A DNA stretch of 64,000 bases from Tigriopus japonicus (taxonomy: Eukaryota; Arthropoda; Copepoda; Harpacticoida; Harpacticidae): assembly GCA_010645155.1 (NCBI GenBank), contig JAAGOF010000128.1:399999-463998 (forward strand), in the 5' to 3' direction. A model generated the notes under the pieces. It searched no databases and was not told the origin of the DNA. It saw only the letters and a program-made list of their open reading frames with translations. Of this stretch, positions 44,030 through 57,485 are shown one piece after another. The position numbers and the translations under genes were made by a program. Position 1 is the first letter of the stretch. Each line of letters starts with the position of its first letter.

Positions 44030-46925
44030 AGAGGAACCTCATATTTTTGATTGGGCCAATTGACGCAATGCTGAGGCTATTGAACGAAGTTGTCCAAAAT
44101 GAAATGGAAATGGGTCACATGGAGACACGACACAATCGCGTTATCTGAAGATTATCTAAACGTTTCATGGTCGATTTCGGTTCTCGTGTGAGTTGGGAGT
44201 GTAATAGAAATTCGCGAACTCTGATATTGATGCCGACCTCTCTTGTTCCAAGGGTCCTTGAACATGATTGCACGAATCGGCCATGTGAAGAAGGAAGGGA
44301 TGGGTGGGTTCCTCCTTAAGAAACAACTACGAGAAGAAATGGAAATGCGATTCAATCTTCTGGCACAACCAACAACATCTTTCCCGTTTCCGCATTTACC
44401 ACGCGAAGCTAGAGGCCACAATTTGGAGAAGTGACTCATATGGTTGGAAGATTTCATAGAGGGTGTCCATATTTCCACTCAAAGCATCTCTTTCGAGAGA
44501 GAGCGAGCAGAAATTGTGAAATGTTTTCCTCGGAAAGGACCTCTACATGGAAGTAAATGATTGAAGAGACGAACACACTAGAAATGGTCGGTAGTCCAGA
44601 GAAGGGAATTGCAACAAAAGGGTTTCTAGAAAAGTTTTCGCGATCTAGACGACTAAGAGGTCTTTCGCATTCACATTTTGAGGTGCCCTTTTTCCACCTT
44701 CATCGTCGTTCTCTCTCGTTTTGAGTGGGACCAAGAAATGGAACCTCTGCCTATTGAGATGACAGTCAACGCAATTCACCAAATGTACCTACGTCTTCTC
44801 AATCGGAGGGACTTGTCAATTCAGTGCCAAAGTTTCCAAACTGCTCTATTGGCAAATAAATGCTGAACACTAGGGTTTCGTGTACGCTACCTCTTCAAGG
44901 AGGTTATATATATTAAATATTCAGTACACTGTACTTGTACTTGTTATTTAGTTCAAGAAAAAAAGCTTTTTTGTAAGCAAAGTTCCTTTGAGCCAGGCGA
45001 TTGTCGTTGACTAAACCTTGTTTTAGGGTTTAGACTAAATAAACATGATTAGGGGAAGAGAGCTTTGACTTACAACGTCGTGAGAACACAAATAAGACAA
45101 CGGGTGAAATCGTCTGAGGTGGTTTTGCTTCATGTGAATTCTTCAAACGCGATGATTATACCTTAGGATTACTCGGTGTATATATTTACTTACTCGTAAT
45201 TCTGCGCAGTGGCATTTCTCCTCCGTAACAAAGATTGTTGAAAAACAGGAAAATTGGAAAAGTTTCACTACTTCGACAAGATTTGTCATCTTTCAATTTT
45301 ATACAGTATTTGTCTACCCTACATTTTATCCGGCGTTCCATCAAATACAAAAGCCAAAGGATGCTAGCCTTCATTAAGCTTGTGCCCTTGAGTTTCCTTG
45401 GTTTCAAGCACTCATTGAACAAATGTTTTCAGTTACCTTGGCCAATCAAAAGTTTCCTTTCAAGGGCTAGACAAAGCGGATCGGATAAGAGAAACACATG
45501 GCTAGAATCCTTCCTCAACAAAGAAGGTCGGTCTAACAGTCTCTGCTTCGTGAGAGAAAATCCTCGGGACGCCTTAGTTCCAATCAGATTAACATCAATG
45601 AACCGTGGTACAATCCAACAAATAACGATCTCCACCGAGTTGTTCGGATTTTCCTTCTAAGTTTGACAGTCCGAAGTCTGACAACGAGGTGTTCATGTAC
45701 AGGGGTCGAGGGCAAAAATGGGAAAATACTTTAAATGAAGTTATCATTATTGGTACGAATTTTAGAGCAAAATAAAAATTCAAACCCCAAATAATAATCA
45801 ATTGATGAAGTTAAAGCCGAGGAGATCAATACAAAAATGTCTCAACAACAACAACAACAATAACAACAACAACAACGCCGAGATGTGTTTTCAAACCTCG
45901 AGGTTTCAGGTGAAAAATGATGAAAATACAATCTCTGAGAAGGTGGGAAGCATTAGACACAACAAAAAACATAGATCTGGTAATCTTGTTCATTACATTA
46001 AGACCAATGTTCAAGACAACCCTGCCACCAAAAGCATCACTAGCACCTTGTCAAATCACTTTGATGTCAGCCAATGAACCATGTGGACCCTAGCACATGA
46101 AGACTTGGGACTTCTTTTGAACGAAGGCCACGGCATTTACTGACTGAAGTCACAAAGGTTAAAAGATCCTTTTGTCCGTAGGACATATGACTCTCCTCTC
46201 GGCCTGATCCTAACCCCCTGGATTATTCTATTTTGGGCCCTTTGGGGCACAGGGCAAACAAGACTTCCCACCCAAACAAGGAGTCTCTCAAGGTAGCCAT
46301 TTAAGAGGTTTGGTCTCAATGTCAGAGTGCTTGAGAGTGACCTGTGAATACATGTCTCAATTCACAAGGGGGTTTACACCAAATAATTGTGTTCAACAGA
46401 GACCCTCCTGAAATTGTATGCCTTTTTTTGGCCCTAAACCTCTACATACACGAACGTGTTTGAATTGCAAAAGAATAATTTGAAGATATTATTTTCGTGT
46501 GGTGACAAACTAAGGCTTTTTGAAGCTGATTCTTTATCAACTCATTCTTCATAGATACCCATCTCAATGGAAGGCCAAGAGTAGGCTTGAACGAAATCTC
46601 CCCGCAAAGCAATGATCCGCCATTTTAGGTCCCATAAGTCACAACTTGTTGAAAGGAGATCCCAAGGGAGCTTTAAACTTCTCATCATACGCCAAGTACC
46701 CCAGTTCAGCAATACAGACAGGTACAGACAGCATCATTCACCTTCACTGCAGACAGAATCCATTCGTGGAAGTAGAGCTCAGAGAATTAGTGATGAAAGT
46801 CATTCATGAAAGGAGACCAACCCAAAATGGTTGGTTGAGGTACACATGAGCCCATCGAAATTGGCAGGCAGACCCATACAAGCTCATGTGAGACCAAAGC
46901 TATTGCAAATAAACTCTAATTCAGT
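44030..46925. other. gene-region spacer, candidate exons only
   Basis: Minus-strand patches at 44334-44190, 45700-45600 (SDFGLSNLEGKSEQLGGDRY) and a plus-strand frame at 45235-45660 are open but unmatched. An AAC microsatellite lies at 45844-45876. No transposon was recognised. Confidence 0.35.
45844..45876 (+). repeat. (AAC)n microsatellite
   Basis: About eleven AAC units with one TAAC interruption. The apparent polyasparagine frame is a consequence of the repeat. Confidence 0.95.
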
Positions 46926-46932
46926 TACTTAC

Positions 46933-47075
46933 ATATCTGTCCCCAAGGTTCCTCACGCCACATTGAAACGAGACATCTTGTCCAGCCACCGTGGACATGT
47001 TTGCACCTTCGTGCTCAAAATAGGGTTGGTATTCTTTGAAGACCGATTCGTGGTTTCGAAAATGTTCGTATTGAC
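46933..47075 (-). CDS. Dpr-type immunoglobulin-domain protein, exon 2
   Basis: A strong acceptor (ACCTTGTTTCAG) and donor (TAT|GTAAGT) bound 143 bp that read GQYEHFRN..., PYFEHEGANMSTVAGQDVSF and QCGVRNLGDRY. The VRNLGD motif following the first Ig cysteine, and PYF before an N-x-T/S, are characteristic of the first Ig domain of the Dpr family of neuronal cell-surface recognition proteins, which in insects bind DIP partners and guide synaptic pairing. The exon enters in phase 2 and leaves in phase 0. The remaining half of the domain (normally VSWIRxRD...YECQVST) was not found in the window, so later exons lie beyond repeat-rich DNA to the left or are missing. Confidence 0.7.
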
Positions 47076-47084
47076 CTGAAACAA

Positions 47085-49000
47085 GGTAAAATGTTTGAAT
47101 TGCCATCTTGCTAGACTTAGTGAAAGCACGGGCTGGACATTCTATATTGAGAAACAAAGATTATGTTGCAAAACTTTTACTGAATTAGTCGGGCACACTT
47201 TTAGATTCTATTTCATTAATAGATATGGATCAGATTCTAAATTAATAGCATGAATCGGCCATTTGACCACGACAGTCCTTTCTGGGGGACGAACTGAATA
47301 GCTTGGCCTCATCTTACGTTCACATATATTTTCTAGCTGCAATTAAAAACTCCCTTATCAGGCAATATTTCAAGTATCATGCCAAAGTGGTTGGTGAAAA
47401 ATGCCACAAAAAAACGGGAAGGCAAACACGAAAAAAGACCTCTTTTGTTTTCACCCATGTACTAGTATTGTGTAAGAAGCAATGGGAAGAAACTGAAAAG
47501 ACGGTGGACAAAGTCGGTCTTGGTTTTGCCTTCATTCGGGGAGGATTTCAGAGGGAGCAGGTAACAGAACCAGTTGTAAAACCATAAAAAGGCTTGACTT
47601 TATGGAGCACCCAAAGCCAGGGGGAAGCGGGAAACTGCAGAAAATATATTTATGCCAAGCCTTGATGGTGTTCCTTCTTTGAAATTACAGAAAAAAAGAC
47701 TGCCGCACCTCTAGCAAGAACAGTACATTGGACTGCCTAAGGAGTCTAATCTTCTCGAGTCTTTATGTACGTACGTACTGTACTACAGGTACAATTGTGT
47801 TGCCTTGCATCCCGTCGGACTCTGGCAATCGGCAGTCTCAAGAGTTCTTGTTAATTCAATCTCACTTCTTCCCGGCTTTTTCCACACTTTGAGACTTGTT
47901 CCCAAACTCGTTTCTTCCTCCTCGCTCGTTTTGGAGCCTCTTTTTTGCTGCTTTTTTGCTCGTGATCCATCTTCTTTGAAGCAGGAACTCTCATGCCCTC
48001 TCTCTCTCAGTACTGTAGTTCTCCTCAAACGAGGAAGGCAACGAAACAAGCAGCCTTCTTCAACGGGATTGACTTCCCTTCAACACGAAAAGCATCTGAA
48101 TTGAAGAAGTCCTGTTGCAAAAATGGGCTCAATATTTGGATAGCGGCGGATTTGGATGCTGCGAAATAGACGTCCCACGGCTGACCTGATCGATTTCGAC
48201 CTTTATTACTGAAGGTCAACCATTGGCCAAATTGGATGTTTCCTCTCTATGGGCCACGTGCCATTTTCTTGCTGACCACTTTGGCTTGAGCTTTGAAAGC
48301 ATCTCACCTTGGGTTGGTCATTGGTTGGGGATTGCTAATAAAGTCCGGGTTTTAACTTAAAACGTCTCAAGGACCCTGTCCTCCTTTGGTATACATACTC
48401 AAGTGCTGTATTGTAAATTGCAAGTCCGTTGGTCAGCAATTTGTTTCATTTCACGCTTGAAGCATCACTACTTTATCTAAAAGGCTTGTTTGAAGGGGAG
48501 AGATGTATTCAAAAGCCATCATAAACTAACGACAAGTAACAAATACTTTTCAAAAGCGAAAAAATCCTTGAATGTCGACCTTAGTTTGATTGTGAATGTC
48601 AATAATTAGGAACAAATACTCTGCACATACTGTAATCCATCTTCAAAGTTACACCAATTTGGAGGATGAGATAACAACATTAAGAAATAGACCTTATTTA
48701 CTTGATTTTGTGCAAAATGCAACAGTAGAGCATCTTAATTCAAAATTCGCGAGGTTCAGAATCCCTCCTTAAATATTCGATGTCAACCTGTTTTGGGAAA
48801 ACCTTCTTTATATATTCATAATGGATCTCATGATCTCTTGGACCGCAAAAAAAGAATGCCATAATTTCCAATAGATAATTGCCCGCTTTTGTTGTCGCCC
48901 TTCAAGCAAAAAAAGTGCGTTTGACCTTTTGTTTTTGTGGCCTTTTGGCAGTAAATGGCCCTTCTCATTCGCTTGTCTAGTTTCCCGTCATCTCAGCTTC
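47085..49000. other. intron of the Dpr-type gene
   Basis: About 1.94 kb separates the two exons. A GC-richer patch at 47800-48220 has open frames on both strands but no recognised domain. No transposon is seen. Confidence 0.4.
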
Positions 49001-49011
49001 ACTCTTCTTAC

Positions 49012-49090
49012 CTTTACAGTTAAGGACCAAGGGCAAGGCCAGACTGACAAAGACGAAGTAGAGTAATTTCTGCGGCGTGTTCGCCGCCAT
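49012..49090 (-). CDS. Dpr-type immunoglobulin-domain protein, exon 1 (signal peptide)
   Basis: ATGGCGGCGAACACG at 49090 opens MAANTPQKLLYFVFVSLALP and then LVLNCK, a typical cleavable signal peptide (basic residue, hydrophobic core, polar end). The donor is AAAG|GTAAGA at 49011, phase 1; it joins in frame to exon 2 at 47075, creating NCKGQYEH. The ATG context (GCCGCCATTTTT complement, AAAATGG) is acceptable. The phase agreement with exon 2 is the main support for the join. Confidence 0.65.
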
Positions 49091-49099
49091 TTTTCCATA

Positions 49100-51860
49100 A
49101 GAAGACCTCTTTTGAAAGGCACTCTTCTCGGGCTGATTCTGGTCACTTGGACACCAACGAAACGAACTATTTTAGCTTGATGCTTGGACAATGTTTCCAC
49201 ATTGAGGATCCTAAATATTGGCGATCTGCAAAAAAAGAGAAATGGAATGATGACATTAAGGAGATTCTGCAAACCCCTCTTGAGGTTTATGAATAATGTA
49301 AGCAAAAGTACTTTATACTAAGAAAAGCAGCCTTGCGTTTGCATGAGATGGCATTGATAGCTGTAAGACCAATATCGAGAGACTTTTGTGACCTTTTGCT
49401 TTTCATTCGTGATACGGTTTAGAGGTTTCACAATTTTGAGCAATTTGGTAAGTTTTGTACTGCATATTCCTGCAATTTAATCGTCTTGAAAGAATATTCT
49501 AAGAAAGCCGTTGACATATAGGACTGGATAATCATGATATACCAAAAAAAGTTGGAAAATATGCCTAAAGTTTCTTAAAAATCTTTGTTGTGATTTTTTT
49601 GAAAAGGAACTAGAAGACGGTTCGATCATTAGTTCATTAACAGACACGGATCGAGAGAAATTTTAGCTCCTTTCTTGAAATAGTATCGAGTACAATTGCT
49701 ATGATTATTTTAATGGACATGTTTGTTGTTTGCACACATCAAAACCCTTTTAAGCCTAAGAAAATGATATGAGGATACATAACCCTGGCGTCAAAGCTCA
49801 AAAAATAGAAACAAAAGGCGCCTTCATACATGCTGACATAAATATAAAAAATTCTCAGATCGTCCTGGTAAAGCCATATTTTTATAAGAGGACGCATTTG
49901 CGGTATGAATGTATGACGTCCTTGGCTTTAAGTAGAGCAAGTGCTTGCAATAGATAAGCGTTTGTATCATTTGCGAATTCCAAAAGAACACATTTGTTTT
50001 TTGGGGGGGATTATTCGTCTGGTTTAGTTTGTGAACAACGAGATGACACTTTTCATGACCGAACTCTTTCTTAGGACAAGGTCTGAGGTTGAACAACCCC
50101 AATTCAAATTCCGTCTTCAATAAAATTGAGAGCAGAGCGAATGAGGGAGACCAAAAATATTCCCACGGAAGGTCAAGGACCTGCCAAGGCCAAAGTTGAG
50201 TCTTGACGAGTTTTTTAACATGAATTTTATCACATCAATCACGTCAAGTTCCCAACACTCCACATACTGGCCTGCTCAACCTAATTTTGACAGAATCTGA
50301 TCTCTGATCTGATTCTCCCATAACACACATAGATCTGTGAATTTGTCAGATTGATGAAGATATTGGTGATGGAATTGGAGGACGGTGAGAATACTAGAAG
50401 GTACAGTGCAGAGGTTGAATCTACAAAAATGCTTGGTTATGGGTGGCAATACAAAATATCCTTTGCGAACGCCTTAAAATTGTTAAATTACAGGAGCGGT
50501 TATCAAATAACTAATCACTTACCAGAGAGATTTGACTTTGATTAATTTCAAAGAAACAGGTAACAAGTGACCTTTTTATTTTGTTTTTGTGGAAAACACA
50601 AATATTTTGACGAACCTCCTACCTCATTTACCTTAATTAAGGATTAATAGTAGGCTTCGTTTTCCTCGGAAATTCTCATGGTATTATCCTTGTCCAATTT
50701 GGACTTAAAGAGCAATAGCTCATCATGATACCTTAAGCGCAGCATTTATGCAGATTTATGCCATATTTTGATCACATAACTCTCATTTCAGCTGTTCTGA
50801 CCTGTTCTGACCTGTTCATTGTCAAAAGTGAAAACCTTCATTCACTTCAAAAGAAGCGTCATTCCTAAACTTAACACTGTCGGGTGGGTTTGGAACCTAA
50901 ACTTTTGACCTTGACCTTCTATTTTCAAGGCTATGGATGATTTGTTACTTTTTTCATTAATCAAAAACGATGATCTTGATAGTACGTATAGTACATAGTG
51001 CAACATGAACTCCCTCGTCCAGGATTTGCCAAATCACTTTCACATTCACGGGCTGATAGTTCTCATAAACCCCATAACTTCTGCTGAAACATCTAATATA
51101 ATGGCTTTCGCCTTTGGAAAGGCCACAAGAGAAGAAGGTCGAGTTAGCTTGAACCTTATGTATGTCATGATCGACAGGTTTATTACTGCGGCTTTGTTCT
51201 TCGACAACAAAAGATGGCCGGACCAAGAAAACGCACAAGTTCAAAATGTAAATGGACGAGGAAGGATAATGGAATTGGATATTCAGGGCTGCTTTTACAA
51301 ACATTTTGAGAGCACTTTCTTTTGATGAAGAGCTCTGGATCTGTCTCATTTGTCCAATCAATTGGTTCGAAAATCTAGATAAGTGGCTCCAAGAAGTGCA
51401 CTCTGGTCCAAATTTATACGCCCATTACCCGATCCTTGTTTCATGGCAAAGAATAGACTCGCTGGAGACCATCAAGGTCTTTCTGGCTTGCATGGAAGGA
51501 GGGAGGACACGAGGCTGTCAGGATAATTGTGTTCGCCAAATTGGGTCAAACAAACTCTCCCAAAAGAACAAGACATTTATCTTTGCATCCGTTCATTGTC
51601 ATTTCAGATTCCTTAAGCTTGCCACTCGTTTCTGACGAAAACTTTTGGCAATGACAATTTCATTTTCCAACAAGTCTCTCCAAGTCAACGTCAACAGATC
51701 TGAATCAGCTTTAAAACTAATGCCATGTCCCGTTCAGAAAAAATAACTTTGAATCGAATCTTTTTTTTATTTTTTTTCCAAATCTTAAGTGACAATCCCC
51801 ACAATCGATAAAAGTTTTACAATTATTTAATAACTGGATGGTTCTTTGTGCTTGTGCAAA
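49100..51860. other. upstream region of the Dpr-type gene, no supported gene
   Basis: A minus-strand patch at 51085-50957 (after TTTCAG; VIWQILDEGVHVAL) is exon-like and faintly recalls NWLIEDEGTHI at 43.9 kb. Plus-strand frames at 51005-51635 have no recognised domain. Confidence 0.35.
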
Positions 51861-51863
51861 ACA

Positions 51864-52336
51864 TCGTAGATATGGAAGCCTCCGCTCAGGCGTTCAGTTG
51901 TGGGTTTTTTATAAATCGAATTCCATTCAAAGAAATGACTTCATTTTGATAAGATTGATAAGACAGGCATTTAAGGATGTCGTTTGCTGAATTTCAGCAT
52001 GATACGTTCCTCTGTTCACGAGAAACAACGTTTCCAAATTTGCTACAGTGGCAATACATACGCGCGGAAACGAGAGAAAAATTGACCCTGCAATCGTTCT
52101 TTTGGACGATTGAAGGTGCAAATGTTGTCGGAAAAGTACGCCATGGTCTATGCTTCAAATTACTCTAACTGACACAAATTTCAGTCGATCAATTTGAAAT
52201 TAAGCATGTGAGCTTTGAATTGCCAGTCAGACATTTGGTTTAATTAGATTGTTCTCGGGCTCGCCCAGAATTCGAAAAAGAACTTTTGCCAATAGCTGAG
52301 GCATCCACGTATTTAGTGATCCTTGGCCCTGTCCTT
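51864..52336 (+). repeat. hairpin-bearing repeat H, copy 2
   Basis: Second copy of the 40921-41387 repeat, same orientation, 11 kb away. It differs by substitutions, a 3-bp insertion after TTCAGCAT and small indels toward the 3' part. Confidence 0.85.
52087..52116 (+). other. hairpin of repeat H, copy 2
   Basis: CCTGCAATCGTTC, TTTT, GGACGATTGAAGG: the stem of copy 1 with one G-U pair and one internal mismatch, same loop. Confidence 0.75.
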
Positions 52337-52574
52337 TAATGTTGTATTTTTGGTAATTATTTTGAGAAATAATGAAATAAAATCGGATTTTTTTGGTTAT
52401 TTTTCTTGCACTTTTCTCATTTATTGCAAAAGAAACTGACCCTTTCCTGTACTTACATCATCTATAAGTCTGTCTTCTTGGCTTGGAATAGCAAAAAAAT
52501 AAATTTCATATTGTTGCAACTGTAACACATCCTCTCTGCGTCTTTTCATAGTTTGATTTTGCCATCTTTTTCCA

Positions 52575-52945
52575 CGTCTTTTTGAAGGGAACAAGCAATT
52601 TCTGCAGGTTTTTTTTAAAAATTATCCGAATTTTGTAATTTTGGAAAAATCGCAAATTTTGGTAATTACATTTTAAAAAATTATTTACAAGTATCTGATG
52701 GCTCTGAAGATAAACTATTTTTTGTGGCAACTACAATATGTAATGTCTGGTTGTTTCCTAACTTTGATTTTGATTGATAAACTGATCTTTATCCAGAAAC
52801 AAATTAACAGAACAAGCACTTTTCCCACATTTTTTGTAAAATTTCTTCCATTTTTGTAATTTTGGACAAATGATGTTGATTTATGTGATGATTTTGGTGA
52901 TAACATTGTAAAATGTAATTTACAACTATTTGGTAGCTCTGCTCA
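52575..52945 (+). repeat. two diverged direct repeats, about 140 bp, period about 225
   Basis: Both units begin GAACAAGCA, contain TTTTGTAATTTTGGA and a TTTGGTNATNACATT-like block, and end GGTAGCTCTG / GATGGCTCTG. No coding role is apparent. Confidence 0.65.
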
Positions 52946-55900
52946 TGACATTATTTGAAGTAAAAAAGCAGAAGCACCAACACAATAAAAAAAAATAATT
53001 TATTATACTAACTCAAAACCGAAAGTTCAGGTGGAAAATTAGCCTATGAAATAAGGTGAAAGGAGGATCCACATGAGGACCTGACACTTGAAAAAAGCAC
53101 GTGGTTTTGATCCACAATGCCCCTATTTTTTTGACTGACACTACGACAGAAAGCCCTTTTCTATTCTACAAAGGCTCCCAAGGGCTTCTTTAAAACTTAC
53201 CTAGCGCTAACTTTAAGAGATATATTGAGTTAATCAAATTTACGGAAGGGTGAAAGCACCATTCCAAAAATGCCTAAACCGACTTGATGGTGAGCAGCGC
53301 CCTCATCCAAAAAAGAATGAAGGAAAAAGCTTGCCTAAGTTGTGTTAGATTTTAGATTTCTCTCGCAACTTGACAATTTGTGCACATCATCTGGCTCTCG
53401 CCATCCATTCTTTCCCTCCGTGCACACAACAAAACAAAGATAAAGGACAACAAAGGAGAAAACGTGACGTGGATTTCAACTCTACCCAGTTCATTTTCGC
53501 CTTAGTAGAATAGTAGTGTGGACTGTGGACCCGTGAGAAGAGAGAACTAACAATACACACACCTTCAAATCAACTTTGTGCTTGACAGGTCATCATTGAA
53601 ATTCCAACATTGTATAAGCTGTCCATCTTTCTTCATCATAGATTAGGTCACTTTTCCATTGCAACGGCCTTCATTCATCGACCAGCCAAAATTAGCTATT
53701 TCTTAAGAATGAAATGGTTTAAGGGAAAAGTGCCAATGTTATCACAGATATTATCATACAGCATTGTCAAACACAACAAGACAAGTATGGTTAGGTTCCA
53801 ACACGAATTGACTGAACATCCAAACAAATGGTTGTGCAATGGTATGCAAGTGTTGTTGCTTCGTCAGTGCAAGTGTTTTCAAAGGTGAAAAAATATCCCC
53901 CCAAAAATATTATCATTTCGTTTGTAGTCTGGCTCATTTAGGGCCAAAACGGTGCTTCGTAGATTAGCAACTACCTTTGCATGTCTCATCCTTCATGCCG
54001 CACGTCATATTAAATGCTAGTTATAAGGTTCACACTGTAAATTAGACCAACGTGGTAATGCGGATAAATCCAGTTGAAATCTGATTTTTAGGAGCTTAAG
54101 GAAAAAAATTCCAATGGAAATGACTCCTCAAGATATTTGTTTATGACAAAAATGACCCTAAAAATGTTAGCCTGTCGTTTTCTGTCCTTTAAAAACGTTC
54201 CTTGGGCGTAAAGTAAGTGGAACAGAGTGAGGCCTCGTGAAATTGGACGGATATCACTTGTCCTCCTCGCCACTTACAACATTATCAGGTCTTTTTTCTG
54301 GCCTTTACACATCACCAACCACTTTTTGTGCCATTGGGGCCTGAAGGCATTCAGAAGACATGGCTTCTGGGTTCTTGAGAACAATTGTCCCCTTCTTACA
54401 AGGAGCTCTTTTTGTGCCAAAAAAAACCACACCCACGACAAAATCGACCTCGTCGAAAATGCAATCCTTGGCAGATGATCCCCTAAAGGCCACTAAAGAC
54501 TTCACCGTCAAGAAAACTTAGTCTTTGAGTCCCATTTCCAAAGAAGGCACAAGAAAGATCATGTATGGATCATGAATATGCAAAGATATGTGTTTTGTCC
54601 ATACCGAGAATGAACAAGTGAATGGCTTGGCACGCTTTTAACTTTCAAGATGGATGAGACTTTCAAATGAGGATCAGACGTTCCATGAAGAACGCACAAT
54701 AGGTATGAAGCTTCAGGTATTACTGTACGTCCACGATTTTCCTTAGAAACTTGTGAATAGACGTCACATTTCATTCATTTAGCCTTTGTTTTTATAAGCC
54801 TCCTCGTTAGAAAATGAAATTTGCTCTGAAATTTACGAAGAACATGGTCACTACGGAACAAGAGATGCTTCCTTTTATGAGCTCATGAGTATTTGGGTCT
54901 TAACATTTAGTTCACATTGCTTTGTGAAATCTGATTTCGTTTCAAAAATCCTGATTCTTTCCTTGTCTTCTGATAAAAATGAGTGGAACAAGAAAACAGC
55001 CCGCTTTTGAAAGAGAACTAAAGTGCTGATTTGGCCAAAGGGCTTTTCTTTCGTCAAAAGAATGCTCTACATCTGTCATAACCTGCTATTTCAACTGGTC
55101 GGAAAAGTAAGATCCATCGATCGAGCAAAACCCATAAACATGTTATGATTCAAATAACTATTCATTGCCAGCCTCAAATGGTTACTTTTTCATTATCGTA
55201 CTTCACGTTTAAGATAACGTTGGAACTATCCAAGATGTACACTTCAAAGCAAGCTCATATGGTTGGACCATGGGTTCACGTACATTTTGTTTATTTTTGG
55301 GCCGCCTAAAAAATGACCTTGATGTTATATCATTATCTTGAAAGAGGATTTGCCTTCAAAGCACTCTTTTTCTTTGTTGGATAGGCTAACAAAATAGCGC
55401 AGGTTTTCCTGGTTCCGGTTCAAATGCCTCGTGATTACATTACGGTTGAAATTTGAACGTCTGGCTTCCATGAGCTCCATTCTTCATGACTGTGCTTCAA
55501 TAAACAATGGGCCTTGATTTGAAGTCTACTGACCTTATTTGTGACCAAGCGAGTGAATGGGAAAGGGAACGGAACCAAAGCAAAGCAAAGAAAGACGAAG
55601 ATGCTCAATATTTCTTCTCATTTCGCATTCGCCAGAGCAGACCACCATAGAAAACTTGTCCATATATAACCAGTGGAAGCTCTCTCCAGATCTCAAGATG
55701 GCATCCAGAAATCCCTGGTTGGCATGGCTGTGTGGGTCCAATTCTCGATCTTGAGTGATACATGACTTGCCATCCTCAAGGTGACAGGGCGCAATTCCTA
55801 TTCGTCTGCCAAATCCGTGTTTAAGTCCCCTCTCTTTGGGGGTCCGTCCCAGTTTTGGTCTTGGTTGGTTGGTTGGTGACTGGAATGCGTTTTTCCGGCC

Positions 55901-57150
55901 AAGTCGGGCGAGAATTTTGTTTGCTTCTCTCTTAGGCCTTATTAACGATCTAAAGCACCCACGACCTTGGTGGGTTTGAGGGATGAAATAGAATTACAGA
56001 GGTCTGCGTGTGGATGAATTTTTGACGCGGATAATCGTGTCTGTAGAGGAGGAAAATGGAGGGAAAAACGCGGATGCACGAGTGCACTTAAATTAGATAA
56101 TTGCTCAACGCCATCCATTATTAGGAACCCTTCCGTTTCCTAACGGTGAATTCAGAAAGTCTCCAAATACCCGGAAAGATCACTTTTTACAGCCATAAAT
56201 CACTGGATGGAACCAGACTCATTACCTACAAAATGGGACTGACTCGGAATCACTTTGTGTCCGATGAGGAGAAAATGAAAGGCCGGGAGAATGCATTATT
56301 TTGCTGAATGGCTCCTGGCTATTTAGGCTCTTTCAAAAGTTCCAAGAAACACGATAAACTTGCCAAAGGAAATGTATTGTCAGAAACGATTGGCTCATAA
56401 CGCTGTCAAGGTTAAACCTGAATGTTTGAGGACCTCGAAATCAACAACTCAAAAGGCAAAAGGCGTTTAAGTGTATGCTCAATGTTTTCTGAAAATAGTT
56501 AGTCCATTTGAGCAAACCGTTTCCTGCTTTGCGAATAATCACAAGATAAAAGACACGTTCTAAAGTCTTCTTAAAAATGCTCACGATTAAGCAGGTAGTT
56601 GAGGAACTGTTTCATGTTTCATGCTAGGACAAGCATAATTGAAAAGGTGATACCTTACGACAATTTACTTGGCATATCATATTTCAAAATTGAATACAAA
56701 ATGAGAAGTATGAAAATTAGTAAGTTGAATTGCATGAGACCAAGCAACATGTACAGGGTGAACGGGCCAAGCATAACATTTGGCATTTTAATACAAAAAA
56801 CTCAAATCAAATTAATTTCAATTCTAATCTTTAATCACTTGGAAACATAATTGCACTTACGTAATTGCCATTGAAATTACATTTCAATCACAGACCTACT
56901 TCATAAAAACGTAGAACTTTAATGTCAGGCCTTTATTTATGACTGACTACTTCTCAAAAACGAGAATCATACTTTTCTTTCGAAAAAACTCTTACATTCA
57001 ACATTAAAAAAAAACTTGTTTGAACGTGTAACGCGTCAGCATTTTTTCATTAATTCAATGACTTCGGCTCTTGTTACGTGGAATAGTTTCATCTCGTTTT
57101 GTCGTCAAGTCCAGTCACTTTGTATCCCGGGATTCCATGTTGGAGCTCTC
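52946..57150. other. low-repeat spacer
   Basis: No transposon, domain or splice-supported exon was recognised. A minus-strand frame at 55741-55535 (HANQGFLDAILRSGESFHWL) and a plus-strand TATATAA near 55663 are noted without assignment. Confidence 0.35.
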
Positions 57151-57159
57151 AGATTTCTC

Positions 57160-57485
57160 TCTTAGTCTGTGTGAAAAGTAAAACCCACCATTTCAAAGTC
57201 TCCAACCGTCTGTCTGGTTTTGAAAATAAAGTTAGTGCCCCCGGCCAAACATGACAAGATGGTCTTCATGAGCCGAAGAACACTTTTACCAACATGACCA
57301 GACTTTCCGAGGATGGTCCCCTCGGTTCTCATCCCGGATCCCAGTTCACACAATTCACAAGTGTTCTCGGTCTCGCACGTTCTTTATGGAGGCTGCTAAG
57401 GCTGCAAACTGAGACACAAGTGAAGACAGAGGGAACAGAGGAGGCATCCGCATTCATTTCCAAACTTTCGACGAGCGTCTGAAGT
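57160..57485 (-). other. candidate coding patch, unassigned
   Basis: A TTTCTTAG acceptor-like site near 57494 precedes a minus-strand frame reading LELQTLVESLEMNADASSVP, followed by a cysteine-containing stretch to 57315. A second frame from 57400 to 57162 reads CETENTCELCELGSG. The patch is GC-richer than its surroundings. No domain was recognised and the strand is not certain. Confidence 0.25.

Noticed and set aside
45235..45660. 141-codon plus-strand frame
   Set aside because: No recognised domain, overlapping open frames on the other strand, and no splice or promoter support.
47805..48104. Plus-strand frame of 99 codons with hydrophobic stretches
   Set aside because: It lies in the intron of the Dpr-type gene, is open on the opposite strand too, and has no recognised domain.
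55535..55754. Possible olfactomedin-like exon or plus-strand gene with TATA box
   Set aside because: Similarity was seen only in one frame with short gapped matches; not better than chance by eye.
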